DNA of 25,700 nucleotides from Alcanivorax sp. UBA4485 (GCA_002389055.1 DGNT01000217.1:1-25700), one strand, 5' to 3'. Positions 13,751 to 21,570 are shown, counted from the stretch's first letter. Notes: generated by a model not told the origin, from the sequence alone. Made by a program: numbers and translations.

Positions 13751-14979
13751 GTTTCGACACCGATGTGCTGGTGATCGGTGCCGGCCCCGCCGGCGCCGTC
13801 GCCGCCACCCTGCTGCACCGTGCCGGGCACCGGGTGCGGGTGGTGGAGAAGCAGCACTTCCCGCGTTTCTCCATCGGCGAAAGTCTGCTCCCCCAGTGCA
13901 TGGCCTACCTGCACGAAGCCGGCATGCTGGAAGCGGTGGAGGCGGCCGGTTTCCAGCTTAAAAACGGCGCCGCCTTCGCCTGGGGCGAGCGGCGCACGCA
14001 ATTTCGTTTCGATGAAAAGTTCTCGCCGGGCTGGGGCTATACCTATCAGGTGGAACGGGCCCGCTTCGACCAGATTCTCGCCGACCAGGCCCGCCTGCAG
14101 GGCGTCACCGTGCGCTTTGGCATCAACCTGGAGGCGTTCCAGCCCGGTGCCGACGGCGTTGAGGCGCGTCTGCGCCATGAGGATGGCAGCGAAGAAACGC
14201 TGCGCGCCCGCTTCGCCCTGGACGCCAGCGGCTTCGGTCGGGTGCTGCCCCGGCTGCTGGACCTGGAGCGCCCGAGCGGATTTCCGGCCCGCCAGGCCGT
14301 GTTCGCCCATTTCCAGGACGGCATCGACGACCCCGACTTTGATCGCGACAAGATTCTGATCACCGTTCACGAACAGCGCACCGACGTCTGGTTCTGGCTG
14401 ATCCCGTTCCCCGATGGCAAGGCCTCGGTGGGCGTGGTGGGCCCGGACGATTTCTTCCAGCCGCTGCCCGCGGACAACGACGCTTGCCTGCGCGCGGCAA
14501 TCGACGGCGACACCGGGCTGCGGCGCCTGCTCGCCAACGCCCACCCGTTGATGCCCGCCCGCCGCCAGGGCGGCTACGCGGCCTCGGTACGCAGCCTGCA
14601 CGGCGACGGCTTCGCGCTGCTCGGCAACGCCGGCGAATTTCTGGACCCGGTGTTTTCCTCCGGCGTCACCATCGCGCTGCGTTCCGCCAGCCTGGCCGCC
14701 GCCGTTCTCGACCGGCAATTGAGCGGCGAGCCGGTGGACTGGCGGGCGGACTTCGCCGAACCGCTGCAGCAGGGCGTGGACACCTTCCGCAGCTACGTCA
14801 CCGGCTGGTACGACGGCCGCTTTCAGAACGTCATCTTCCATCGCGACCCACCGGAAGACATCAAGCGAATGGTCTGTTCGATCCTGGCCGGCTACGCCTG
14901 GGACCGGAACAACCCTTTCGTGAAACACCACGAACGGCGCCTCAACGCCTTGGCGGAACTATGCGCGCCGGACGTCTGA
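13747..14979 (+). CDS. FAD-dependent halogenase-like oxidoreductase
   Basis: The 410-residue flavoprotein starts with a Rossmann FAD site, G11-A-G-P-A-G16. It then shows features of flavin-dependent halogenases: F-S-I-G-E-S-L-L-P-Q at 41-50, Lys72 in L-K-N-G-A-A-F (the position of the essential halogenase lysine in phenol/pyrrole-type enzymes), W215-F-W-L-I-P220 (WxWxIP), and F298-L-D-P-V-F-S-S-G306 (FxxPxxSxG). Together these suggest chlorination or bromination of the aryl head. Xanthomonadins are known brominated aryl polyenes. A hydroxylase or other monooxygenase of the same superfamily remains possible. It sits between the exporter and DUF3261 genes, with an ATGA overlap upstream and a 19-base overlap downstream. 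No flavin reductase is seen in the window. Confidence 0.82.
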   Translation: MSFDTDVLVIGAGPAGAVAATLLHRAGHRVRVVEKQHFPRFSIGESLLPQCMAYLHEAGMLEAVEAAGFQLKNGAAFAWGERRTQFRFDEKFSPGWGYTYQVERARFDQILADQARLQGVTVRFGINLEAFQPGADGVEARLRHEDGSEETLRARFALDASGFGRVLPRLLDLERPSGFPARQAVFAHFQDGIDDPDFDRDKILITVHEQRTDVWFWLIPFPDGKASVGVVGPDDFFQPLPADNDACLRAAIDGDTGLRRLLANAHPLMPARRQGGYAASVRSLHGDGFALLGNAGEFLDPVFSSGVTIALRSASLAAAVLDRQLSGEPVDWRADFAEPLQQGVDTFRSYVTGWYDGRFQNVIFHRDPPEDIKRMVCSILAGYAWDRNNPFVKHHERRLNALAELCAPDV

Positions 14980-15518
14980 CCGCCCTGGCGCTGCTGCTGG
15001 CCGGCGGTCTCGGCCTAAGCGGTTGCCAGTCCTGGTGGCCCCCGGCGGAGCGCCCCCTGGCAGCACCGCTGGACAGCAGCCGGCAGCTTGAACACCGCCT
15101 GCGCATCGAGCGGGGCGAGCAGGTGCAAAACCTGCACGCCGTCCTCCGCACCCTCCCCGGGGAAACCCGGGTGGTGGCGCTCACCGAAACCGGCGTACCG
15201 GTTCTGCAACTGCGCCAGACCGCCGACGATCTCACGGTCACCCGTTCGCCGCTGTTGCCCCGGCAAGTGCCGGCGCGGCTTATCCTGGCGGACATCCAGC
15301 TGGTATTCTGGCCGCTTGAATCGTTACGGGCGGCCCTGCCCACGCCCTGGCGCCTGGAGCAGGAAGAACAGGGCCGCGCCCTTTATAATGGCGCGCGGCT
15401 GGAGGCCCGGGTGCGCTATCAGAAGCGTGACGGCTGGCAAGGCCCCGCCACCCTGGACAATATTCACCACGGCTATCGCCTGACGATAACCCCGCTGCAA
15501 CCCCAAGGCGCGCAATGA
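14961..15518 (+). CDS. DUF3261 lipoprotein of the APE operon (ApeN type)
   Basis: The 185-residue protein has a signal peptide with lipobox L-S-G-C (Cys22) followed by Q-S-W-W, which should direct it to the outer membrane. The body carries the DUF3261 signature near A-D-I-Q-L-V-F-W-P-L-E-S-L-R-A-A-L. DUF3261 proteins occur in APE clusters and probably help place or hold the polyene at the outer membrane; the mechanism is unknown. The start was set by the signal peptide and overlaps the flavoprotein gene by 19 bases; a much longer upstream frame is a shadow. A related gene lies outside the operon at 19631-20200. Confidence 0.85.
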   Translation: MRAGRLTALALLLAGGLGLSGCQSWWPPAERPLAAPLDSSRQLEHRLRIERGEQVQNLHAVLRTLPGETRVVALTETGVPVLQLRQTADDLTVTRSPLLPRQVPARLILADIQLVFWPLESLRAALPTPWRLEQEEQGRALYNGARLEARVRYQKRDGWQGPATLDNIHHGYRLTITPLQPQGAQ

Positions 15519-16690
15519 CTTCGGTGTATCTCAACCAACTGGGCCTGCTCTGCCCGCTCGGCAATGACACGGAGACGGTCTACCGGCGACTGGTGGCCGG
15601 CGACCGTTCGGGTCTGGTGGTCAGCGACCAGTGGCACCCCGGGCACCCCAGCCCGCTCGGGCGCGTGGACGCAGAGCCGCCGGCACTGCCGGCGTCGATG
15701 GCGGAATACCAGTGCCGCAACAATCAGCTGCTGTTGGCCGCGTTTGAACAATTGCGGCCGGCGTTTCAACGCCTGTCACGGGGCCTGGACCGCGCCCGCA
15801 TCGGCGTGGTGCTGGGCACCAGCACCGCCGGCATCGACCAGGGCGAACAGGTCCTGCGGCAGTGGCGTGCCGGTGAGCCGGCGCCGGCCGAGTATCATTA
15901 TCACCAGCAGCAGTTGGGTGCGGGCGCGGATTTTCTGGCCCGCCACCTGGGGCTGGACGGCCCGTCGCTGACGCTGTCCACCGCCTGCTCTTCCAGCGGC
16001 CGGGCGCTGGCCAGTGCCCGCGCCTTGATTCGCAATGACCTCTGCGACCTGGTGATCGCCGGCGGCGCCGACAGCCTTTGCGGCCTGACGGTGCAGGGGT
16101 TCCACAGTCTCGGCGCGGTCAGCGACCGGCTCTGCAACCCGTTCAGCGTGCACCGAGACGGCATCAACATCGGCGAGGGCGCGGCGCTGTTCCTGCTCTC
16201 GCGGGAGCCCGGGCCGGTCACGCTGAGCGGCGTCGGCGCCAGCTCCGACGCCCACCATATTTCCGGCCCCGACCCGCAAGGCGACGGCGCGGTGACCGCC
16301 ATGCAAGCGGCGCTGGACGACGCCGGCGCGGCGGCGGAGCAGGTCGATTACCTGAACCTGCACGGTACCGCCACACCGCAGAACGACATCATGGAAGCCC
16401 GCGCGATAAACCGGGTGTTCCAGCAGCCGCCGCCGAGCAGCGCCACCAAGGCGCTCACCGGCCATTGCCTGGGCGCCGCCGGGGCCCTGGAAGCGGCCTT
16501 CTGCTGGCTGTTGCTCAACCACCCACGGGGCCCGCTGCCGCCGCACCGCTTCGACGGCGACTATGACCCGGACCTGCCGGCCCTGGATCTGGTCGGGGAT
16601 GGGCGCTACCCGGCAACGCTGCGGCGCTGCCTGAGTAATTCCTTCGCGTTCGGCGGCAACAATCTTTCGCTGATGCTGGAGGCCGGATGA
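15515..16690 (+). CDS. Beta-ketoacyl-ACP synthase (ApeO type)
   Basis: This 391-residue thiolase-fold ketosynthase has the complete Cys-His-His triad: S-T-A-C158-S-S-S, H283-G-T-A-T-P-Q-N-D and T-G-H317-C-L-G-A-A-G. It also has the usual N-S-F-A-F-G-G-N-N near the C-terminus. It should catalyse decarboxylative condensation of malonyl-ACP during polyene extension. In the Xenorhabdus system a ketosynthase in this position (ApeO) pairs with the ApeC-type factor, encoded here at the start of the operon. It is linked to its neighbours by 4-base overlaps on both sides. Confidence 0.9.
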   Translation: MTSVYLNQLGLLCPLGNDTETVYRRLVAGDRSGLVVSDQWHPGHPSPLGRVDAEPPALPASMAEYQCRNNQLLLAAFEQLRPAFQRLSRGLDRARIGVVLGTSTAGIDQGEQVLRQWRAGEPAPAEYHYHQQQLGAGADFLARHLGLDGPSLTLSTACSSSGRALASARALIRNDLCDLVIAGGADSLCGLTVQGFHSLGAVSDRLCNPFSVHRDGINIGEGAALFLLSREPGPVTLSGVGASSDAHHISGPDPQGDGAVTAMQAALDDAGAAAEQVDYLNLHGTATPQNDIMEARAINRVFQQPPPSSATKALTGHCLGAAGALEAAFCWLLLNHPRGPLPPHRFDGDYDPDLPALDLVGDGRYPATLRRCLSNSFAFGGNNLSLMLEAG

Positions 16691-17151
16691 GTGACCCGCG
16701 TTTCCCGCCGGTGGACACCCTGGTGCCGCACAGCGGCGACCTGGTGCTGCTCGACCGCATCCTGACGGCGGACCAGGACAGCCTCAGCGCGGCGCTCACG
16801 GTGCGCGCCGACGGCCTCTACAACCACGGCGACCGGGTGCCGGCCTGGGTCGGCATGGAGTACATGGCACAGGCGATCGCCGCCTTCGCCGGCTGGCACG
16901 CCCATCTGGAACAACGCCCGGTTCAGCTTGGCTTTCTGCTCGGCAGCCGGCGCTTCACCTATTCCCGCGGCGAGTTCACCGTGGGCGCGTCGCTGACCGT
17001 CACGGTACGCAAGCTACTGCAGGACAACGGCGGCATGGGCGTGTTCGAATGCGCCCTGGAAGATCGCCAGGGGCGCCGCTGCGCCGAAGCCCGGCTGAAC
17101 GTTTTCCAACCTCAAGACAGCGACCAATATTTGCGAGACATTCATGACTGA
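16687..17151 (+). CDS. 3-hydroxyacyl-ACP dehydratase, hotdog fold (ApeP type)
   Basis: The 154-residue protein is a single hotdog domain. P14-H15-S-G-D-L-V-L-L-D-R-I and W-V-G-M-E58-Y-M-A-Q-A-I-A-A-F-A-G supply the expected His/Glu pair of this dehydratase group. It should remove water from 3-hydroxyacyl-ACP to form the conjugated double bonds. Together with the dehydratase domain fused to the AMP-ligase it gives the operon two dehydratases, as in characterised APE systems (ApeI and ApeP). It overlaps the ketosynthase gene by 4 bases and the ketoreductase gene by 8. Confidence 0.88.
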   Translation: MSDPRFPPVDTLVPHSGDLVLLDRILTADQDSLSAALTVRADGLYNHGDRVPAWVGMEYMAQAIAAFAGWHAHLEQRPVQLGFLLGSRRFTYSRGEFTVGASLTVTVRKLLQDNGGMGVFECALEDRQGRRCAEARLNVFQPQDSDQYLRDIHD

Positions 17152-17881
17152 GACAACCGTGCCCAGCGTCCTGGTCACCGGCGCCAGCCGTGGTATCGGC
17201 CGGGCCATCGCCCTGACCCTGGCGGAGCGAGGCTACGACCTGGTGGTTCACTACCGGCAAAGCGGCGAGGAAGCGCAACAGGTGGCCGACCAGATCCGTG
17301 CCCACGGCCGCCAATGCCGCACCCTGGCGTTCGACATCGCGGACCGGGACGCCGCCCGCGCCGCGCTGGAGCAAGACGTGGCGCAACACGGCGCCTACTA
17401 CGGCGTGGTCTGCAACGCCGGGCTGAGCGCCGACAACGCCTTCCCCGCCCTCACCGGCGACGACTGGGACCGGGTGGTGCACACCAACCTGGACGGTTTC
17501 TACAACGTGCTGCACCCTTTGGTAATGCCCATGGTGCGGCGCCGGGCGCCGGGCCGCATCGTGGTGCTGTCCTCGGTGTCCGGGCTGATCGGCAACCGCG
17601 GCCAGGTGAACTACAGCGCCGCCAAAGCCGGGCTGATCGGCGCCAGCAAAGCACTGGCCCTAGAGCTGGGCAAGCGTCAGATCACGGTCAACTGCGTGGC
17701 GCCGGGGCTGATCGAAACGGACATGACCGACGAGCTGCCGCTGGAAGAAATCAAAAAAATGATTCCCGCCCGCCGGGTTGGGCAGCCCCGGGAAGTGGCC
17801 GCCACGGTGGCCTTCCTGATGTCCGAGGACGCGGGCTACATCACCCGTCAGGTGATCGCCGTCAACGGCGGGCTGTGCTGA
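17144..17881 (+). CDS. 3-oxoacyl-ACP reductase, FabG-like (ApeQ type)
   Basis: The 245-residue short-chain dehydrogenase has the cofactor motif T-G-A-S-R-G-I-G near residues 12-19, N-A-G near 90, and the catalytic Y157-S-A-A-K161 with the preceding serines in V-L-S-S-V-S-G. The length and the C-terminal I-A-V-N-G-G are typical of FabG. It should reduce the 3-keto group of each extension intermediate with NADPH. Its setting between the dehydratase and ketosynthase genes argues for APE biosynthesis rather than primary fatty acid synthesis, although it could serve both. Confidence 0.93.
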   Translation: MTETTVPSVLVTGASRGIGRAIALTLAERGYDLVVHYRQSGEEAQQVADQIRAHGRQCRTLAFDIADRDAARAALEQDVAQHGAYYGVVCNAGLSADNAFPALTGDDWDRVVHTNLDGFYNVLHPLVMPMVRRRAPGRIVVLSSVSGLIGNRGQVNYSAAKAGLIGASKALALELGKRQITVNCVAPGLIETDMTDELPLEEIKKMIPARRVGQPREVAATVAFLMSEDAGYITRQVIAVNGGLC

Positions 17882-17909
17882 CCGATAACAACAAACAGGG
17901 GAAACGGTA

Positions 17910-19136
17910 ATGCAGAGAGTGGTGGTCACGGGGATGGCCGGTATTTCGCCGCTGGGTAACGACTGGCCAGCCATCCTCGGCAACCTGCGCGCCGGCCGCA
18001 CCGGCATCCGGCAGATGCCCGACTGGGTGAACTACGAAGGCCTGGATACACAACTGGGCGCCCCGGCCATGTTTCACCCGCCGGCCCATTTCAACCGCAA
18101 GAAAACCCGTTCCATGGGCCGCGTGGCGCAGATGGCCACCCATGTGGCCGAGCAGGCCCTGGAACAGGCCGGCCTGCTCGGCGAGCCGGTACTGACCAGC
18201 GGCCGCGCCGGCGTCGCCTACGGCAGCTCGGCGGGCAGCACCGCGGCGGTGGCGGATTTCGGCGGTATGCTGATCCACCGCTCCACCCTGGGGCTGAACG
18301 CCAACTCGTATCTGAAGATGATGTCGCACACCACGGCGGTGAATATCGGCGTTTACTTCGGGCTGCAGGGGCGCGTGCACACCACGTCCAGTGCCTGCAC
18401 CTCGGGCAGCCAGGGTATCGGCTACGCCTGGGAGGCGATCCGTTTCGGCCTGCAGGATGTGATGGTGGCCGGCGGCGCCGAGGAGCTTTGCCCCACCCAG
18501 GCGGCGGTGTTCGACACCCTGTTCGCCGCCAGCCAGGACAACGACCACCCTTCCCGTTCGCCGCGCCCCTTCGACCGCGACCGGGACGGCCTGGTGGTCG
18601 GCGAAGGCGCCGGCGCGCTGGTGCTGGAATCCCTGGAGCACGCCCAGGCGCGCGGCGCGCCCATCCTCGCGGAGATCGTCGGGTACGGCACCAACAGCGA
18701 CGGCCGCCATGTGACTCAGCCCAACCAGTCGACCATGGCCACGGCCATGCGGCTGGCGCTGGACAGCGCCGGGCTGGAGGCGGAGCGCATCGGCTATGTG
18801 AGCGCCCACGGCACCGCCACCGCCCGCGGCGACGTGGCCGAGACCCAGGCCACCCGGGAAGTGCTGGGCGGCGGCGTGCCGATCAGTTCGCTGAAAAGCT
18901 ACACCGGCCACACGCTGGGCGCCTGCGGCGCCCTGGAAGCCTGGCTGTCGATCGAAATGATGCGTCAGGGCTGGTTCCACCCCAACGCCAATCTGGAAAA
19001 CGTGGACCCGGAATGCGGCGCGCTGGACTACATTACCGGGGCCGGTCGTGAACTGGACTGCGAGTACGCGATGAGCAACAACTTCGCGTTCGGCGGCATC
19101 AACACCTCGCTGATTTTCCGCCGCTGGCCCGGTTGA
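17910..19136 (+). CDS. Beta-ketoacyl-ACP synthase, FabF-like (ApeR type)
   Basis: This 408-residue ketosynthase has the full triad C163 (S-S-A-C-T-S-G-S), H300 (S-A-H-G-T-A-T-A-R-G-D) and H334 (Y-T-G-H-T-L-G-A-C-G). It is the second complete ketosynthase of the operon and ends the cluster, like ApeR. It may perform the first condensation on the aryl starter or share elongation. AGGGGAAACGGTA precedes the ATG, and the 28-base gap to the ketoreductase gene is the largest inside the operon. No terminator is seen after it: the convergent lipoprotein gene ends only 4 bases away. Confidence 0.92.
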   Translation: MQRVVVTGMAGISPLGNDWPAILGNLRAGRTGIRQMPDWVNYEGLDTQLGAPAMFHPPAHFNRKKTRSMGRVAQMATHVAEQALEQAGLLGEPVLTSGRAGVAYGSSAGSTAAVADFGGMLIHRSTLGLNANSYLKMMSHTTAVNIGVYFGLQGRVHTTSSACTSGSQGIGYAWEAIRFGLQDVMVAGGAEELCPTQAAVFDTLFAASQDNDHPSRSPRPFDRDRDGLVVGEGAGALVLESLEHAQARGAPILAEIVGYGTNSDGRHVTQPNQSTMATAMRLALDSAGLEAERIGYVSAHGTATARGDVAETQATREVLGGGVPISSLKSYTGHTLGACGALEAWLSIEMMRQGWFHPNANLENVDPECGALDYITGAGRELDCEYAMSNNFAFGGINTSLIFRRWPG

Positions 19137-19140
19137 GACG

Positions 19141-19545
19141 CTACAGGTCGTAGGCCTGGCGCAACAGTTCCTGCTGGATGGAACCGGACAGGTTGCTCAC
19201 CCAATTATTGTAATTGCGATGAATGTGACCCTGGCCGTCCGCGTCCAGGTTCACGCTGTCCACGTAGCGGATGTCGTATTCACTGGCGGTGAACGGAATC
19301 GCCACTTCGGCGCTGTGGGTGCGCACGGTGATGGAGCAATGAATCAGGCCCGGCTCCTCGACCCGCGGCGTCCAGCCCTTGCCGACACAGCCGCGCATCA
19401 CCGCCGCCTTCACCTGATTCAGAGTGAGCCCCTCGCCGTCCGCTTTCTCGGGCACGGCCACGCCGGTCATGTTATGCAACGGCGCGCTGGTGCAGGCGGT
19501 CAAAACCAGTGCCAGCAGGCACAACCCCAAGCTATTCTTGATCAT
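19141..19545 (-). CDS. Small lipoprotein of unknown function
   Basis: The 134-residue protein has a signal peptide with lipobox L-T-A-C (Cys18). The mature part has a conserved-looking core: M-T-G-V-A-V-P-E-K-A-D-G-E-G-L-T-L, then A-V-M-R-G-C-V-G-K-G-W, and H-R-N-Y-N-N-W-V near the end. I cannot name the family with certainty. It lies convergent to the end of the APE operon and divergent from a second DUF3261 lipoprotein gene, so a link to the polyene envelope system is possible but unproven. The ATG at 19545 is preceded by AAGGAA and a good sigma-70 promoter, and was preferred over a longer frame lacking a signal peptide at its N-terminus. Confidence 0.75.
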   Translation of the reverse strand: MIKNSLGLCLLALVLTACTSAPLHNMTGVAVPEKADGEGLTLNQVKAAVMRGCVGKGWTPRVEEPGLIHCSITVRTHSAEVAIPFTASEYDIRYVDSVNLDADGQGHIHRNYNNWVSNLSGSIQQELLRQAYDL

Positions 19546-19575
19546 GATGTGATTCCTTTTTATTCGTGATCCCGG

Positions 19576-19604
19576 AATGTACAAAGCCGGGTGGCTTTCG
19601 TCAA
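19576..19604 (-). promoter_or_regulatory. Sigma-70 promoter of the small lipoprotein gene
   Basis: On the - strand TTGACG (19599-19604) and TACATT (19576-19581) are separated by exactly 17 bases, matching -35 and -10 boxes at five and four of six positions. A start near 19569 would leave a leader of about 24 bases containing the AAGGAA ribosome site. This is the best sigma-70-like promoter I found in the window. Confidence 0.6.
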
Positions 19605-19630
19605 AACCCGGAACCGGTCATACTTTTTCG

Positions 19631-20200
19631 ATGCCTCACCCGTTGCTTCGTCCGCCACGCCTCGCGGCGCTGATTCTGTTGTTCGCCACCCTGTTTTCGG
19701 GCGGTTGTCAGCTATGGAGCGAGCCGGTGCGAGGAGCCCGCCCGCCGGCGGCGACATTCGGTGAGTACCGGGAAATCGAGCGCGACCTGGAAATTCGCCT
19801 CGGCGAGCGTATCCATTATGCGTACGCGCGCCTCAGCCTGACGCCGGACAGCACCCGCATCACGATCACCGACGAAGGGGGCCGGCTGATGGTGGAAATG
19901 CAGTACGGGCAGGGGCGGCTGAACGTGAAACGCACGCCGTATTTGCCGCCGGAGGTGTCGGCGGACGATCTGATCGCCGACCTGCAGCTGGCACTGTGGC
20001 CGCTGGAGAGGCTGCGCGCCGGGCTCACACCGGGCTGGACCCTGGCCGCCGACGACGAGGGGCGGATATTGCGCTTCAACGGCGCCACCGAATCCCGGGT
20101 GGACTACCAGGGCGACGAGCCCTCCAGCCGGCCACTGCCGGTATACAACGCCCGCCGCGATTACCTGCTGATTCTCAGCCCCGCCGCCCCAGGCGCCTGA
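19631..20200 (+). CDS. Second DUF3261 lipoprotein, outside the APE operon
   Basis: The 189-residue protein has a signal peptide ending in S-G-G-C (Cys26; serine at -3 is slightly unusual) and a DUF3261-type body. It is clearly paralogous to the operon copy at 14961-15518: both share A-D-(L/I)-Q-L-x-(L/F)-W-P-L-E-x-L-R-A and have similar spacing of E-R-x-L-x-I-R-x-G-E. The ATG at 19631 was chosen for the signal peptide, but no good ribosome site precedes it. It overlaps the convergent proline iminopeptidase gene by 26 bases at the 3' end. It could be a second outer-membrane factor for aryl polyenes or act on another lipid. Confidence 0.8.
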   Translation: MPHPLLRPPRLAALILLFATLFSGGCQLWSEPVRGARPPAATFGEYREIERDLEIRLGERIHYAYARLSLTPDSTRITITDEGGRLMVEMQYGQGRLNVKRTPYLPPEVSADDLIADLQLALWPLERLRAGLTPGWTLAADDEGRILRFNGATESRVDYQGDEPSSRPLPVYNARRDYLLILSPAAPGA

Positions 20201-21095
20201 CCGCCGTCACCAAGGCTTCGGCGATGGCCGGCTCGGCGCTGCTGTGCCCCGCCGCCGGCACCCAGTTGAGGCGGCTGTCGGGCAGCGCCTGATGCAGCAG
20301 CCAGGCCTGCTCCGGCGGGCACACCATGTCATAGCGGCCGTGCACGATTTCCACCGGGCAGGTGAGCGCGCCGACGCGCGGCAAAATCGGACGCTCCAGA
20401 AAACCGCCGTTGACGAAATAGTGGGTTTCCAGCTGCGCCATAGCGCGGGCGTTGTGGTCGACGTTGATCTCCGGCGGCGGGTTGAGGCTCGACAGGCGCG
20501 CTTCCCACAGCGTCCATTCCCGGGCCAGACGTTCGCCGTCCGGCCCGGGCAGCGCACGGTGGTAACGGGTGACCAGGTCGCCGTCGCCGGGCGGCAGCGC
20601 TTCCAGCAGGCGCGCCCACAGATCCGGGTAAAAGCGCGCCGCGCCCCGGTCGGTGTAGAGCCAGTCGATGTCCTGTTGCCGGCACAGGAACACGCCGCGC
20701 AGCACCAGGGACGCCACCCGCGAAGGAAAATCCAGCGCGTAGGCCAGCGCCAGGGTGACGCCCCAGGAGCCGCCCAGCACCATCCGCCAGCGGGGAATCA
20801 TCAGGTGCTCGCGGATGCGCTCCAGGTCGGCGACCAGATCCGGCAGGGTGTTATGCTCGGTGCTGGCGTAGGGCCGGCTGCGTCCGGCGCCGCGCTGATC
20901 GAACACCACGATGCGGTAGCGCCGCGGGTCGAACAGCCGCCGCAGCAACGGCGAGCTGCCGCCACCGGGACCGCCGTGCAGGGCCACCACGGGCTCACCG
21001 TCCGGGTTGCCGCTTTGCTCCACGTACAATAAATGGTCGTCGCCCACATCCAGATACTGGCGATGGTAGGGCTCGATTGGGGGGAATAATGACAT
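20175..21095 (-). CDS. pip: Proline iminopeptidase
   Basis: This alpha/beta-hydrolase (306 residues) removes N-terminal proline from peptides in the cytoplasm. Key elements are the oxyanion motif H-G-G-P-G-G-G, the nucleophile elbow G-G-S-W-G-V-T-L-A-L-A-Y-A, an aspartate in H-G-R-Y-D-M-V-C-P, and the histidine in A-G-H-S-S-A-E-P. The N-terminal L-F-P-P-I-E-P-Y and D-Q-R-G-A-G-R-S are family hallmarks. The ATG at 21095 was chosen from the family start; a longer frame would run through the divergent lipoprotein gene. Its start codon overlaps that gene's start (CATG), and its 3' end overlaps the DUF3261 gene. Confidence 0.93.
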   Translation of the reverse strand: MSLFPPIEPYHRQYLDVGDDHLLYVEQSGNPDGEPVVALHGGPGGGSSPLLRRLFDPRRYRIVVFDQRGAGRSRPYASTEHNTLPDLVADLERIREHLMIPRWRMVLGGSWGVTLALAYALDFPSRVASLVLRGVFLCRQQDIDWLYTDRGAARFYPDLWARLLEALPPGDGDLVTRYHRALPGPDGERLAREWTLWEARLSSLNPPPEINVDHNARAMAQLETHYFVNGGFLERPILPRVGALTCPVEIVHGRYDMVCPPEQAWLLHQALPDSRLNWVPAAGHSSAEPAIAEALVTAVRRLGRRG

Positions 21096-21552
21096 GCGTG
21101 AAATCCGCCGCTGGGCTCGGCTGACAGCATACTGTCTGCTGGTGGCCCTGCAACCGCTGCTTGTCGGCTGCGAGACGCCGCCGCCGGAGGCGGCCCTGCG
21201 CAAGGCCGTGGCGGCGCTGGAAAACAGCCTGGAAAACGGCGACACCGGTGCGGTCATGGATCGCCTGGCGGAAGATTTCCGCTACCGAAACCTGAATCGC
21301 AAGGACGCCGGCCGCCGTCTGGTCGGCGTGTTCCTGCGCTACCCCAAGCGCCAGGTCAGTTTTCTCAACGTGGATGTGGCGCTTGATTCCGTGACCTTGC
21401 GCGACGCGGAGGTCACGTTTAACGCTCTGGTGTGGGGTGGTCGCGCCACGCTGCCGGAGGATGCGGACAGTTTCCGGGTGCGGAGTCGTTGGCGCGAAGC
21501 GGATGGGGATTGGGTGTTAGTGGATCTGGAAGCGCGTGGTTTGAAGGAATAG
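21094..21552 (+). CDS. Lipoprotein with NTF2-like fold (predicted)
   Basis: The 152-residue protein has a basic N-terminus, a hydrophobic stretch and lipobox L-V-G-C (Cys26), so it should be a membrane-anchored lipoprotein. The rest (A-A-L-R-K-A-V-A-A-L-E-N-S-L-E-N-G-D, later beta-rich strands ending W-R-E-A-D-G-D-W-V-L-V-D-L-E-A) has the size and pattern of an NTF2/SnoaL-like cone fold; this is inference from pattern only. GGGGGGAA lies upstream of the ATG, inside the divergent pip gene. No function can be assigned. Confidence 0.78.
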   Translation: MREIRRWARLTAYCLLVALQPLLVGCETPPPEAALRKAVAALENSLENGDTGAVMDRLAEDFRYRNLNRKDAGRRLVGVFLRYPKRQVSFLNVDVALDSVTLRDAEVTFNALVWGGRATLPEDADSFRVRSRWREADGDWVLVDLEARGLKE

Positions 21553-21570
21553 ACGGGCCTCTGGGATCCA

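Noticed and set aside
13717..14931. 404-codon - strand frame opposite the halogenase-like gene
   Set aside because: The + strand protein has FAD and halogenase motifs; the antisense frame has none.
15515..19136. Primary fatty-acid synthesis (fab) cluster
   Set aside because: FabF, FabG and dehydratase homologues are present, but without fabD/fabH/acpP, and embedded with APE-specific ligase, chain-length factor, exporter and DUF3261 genes.
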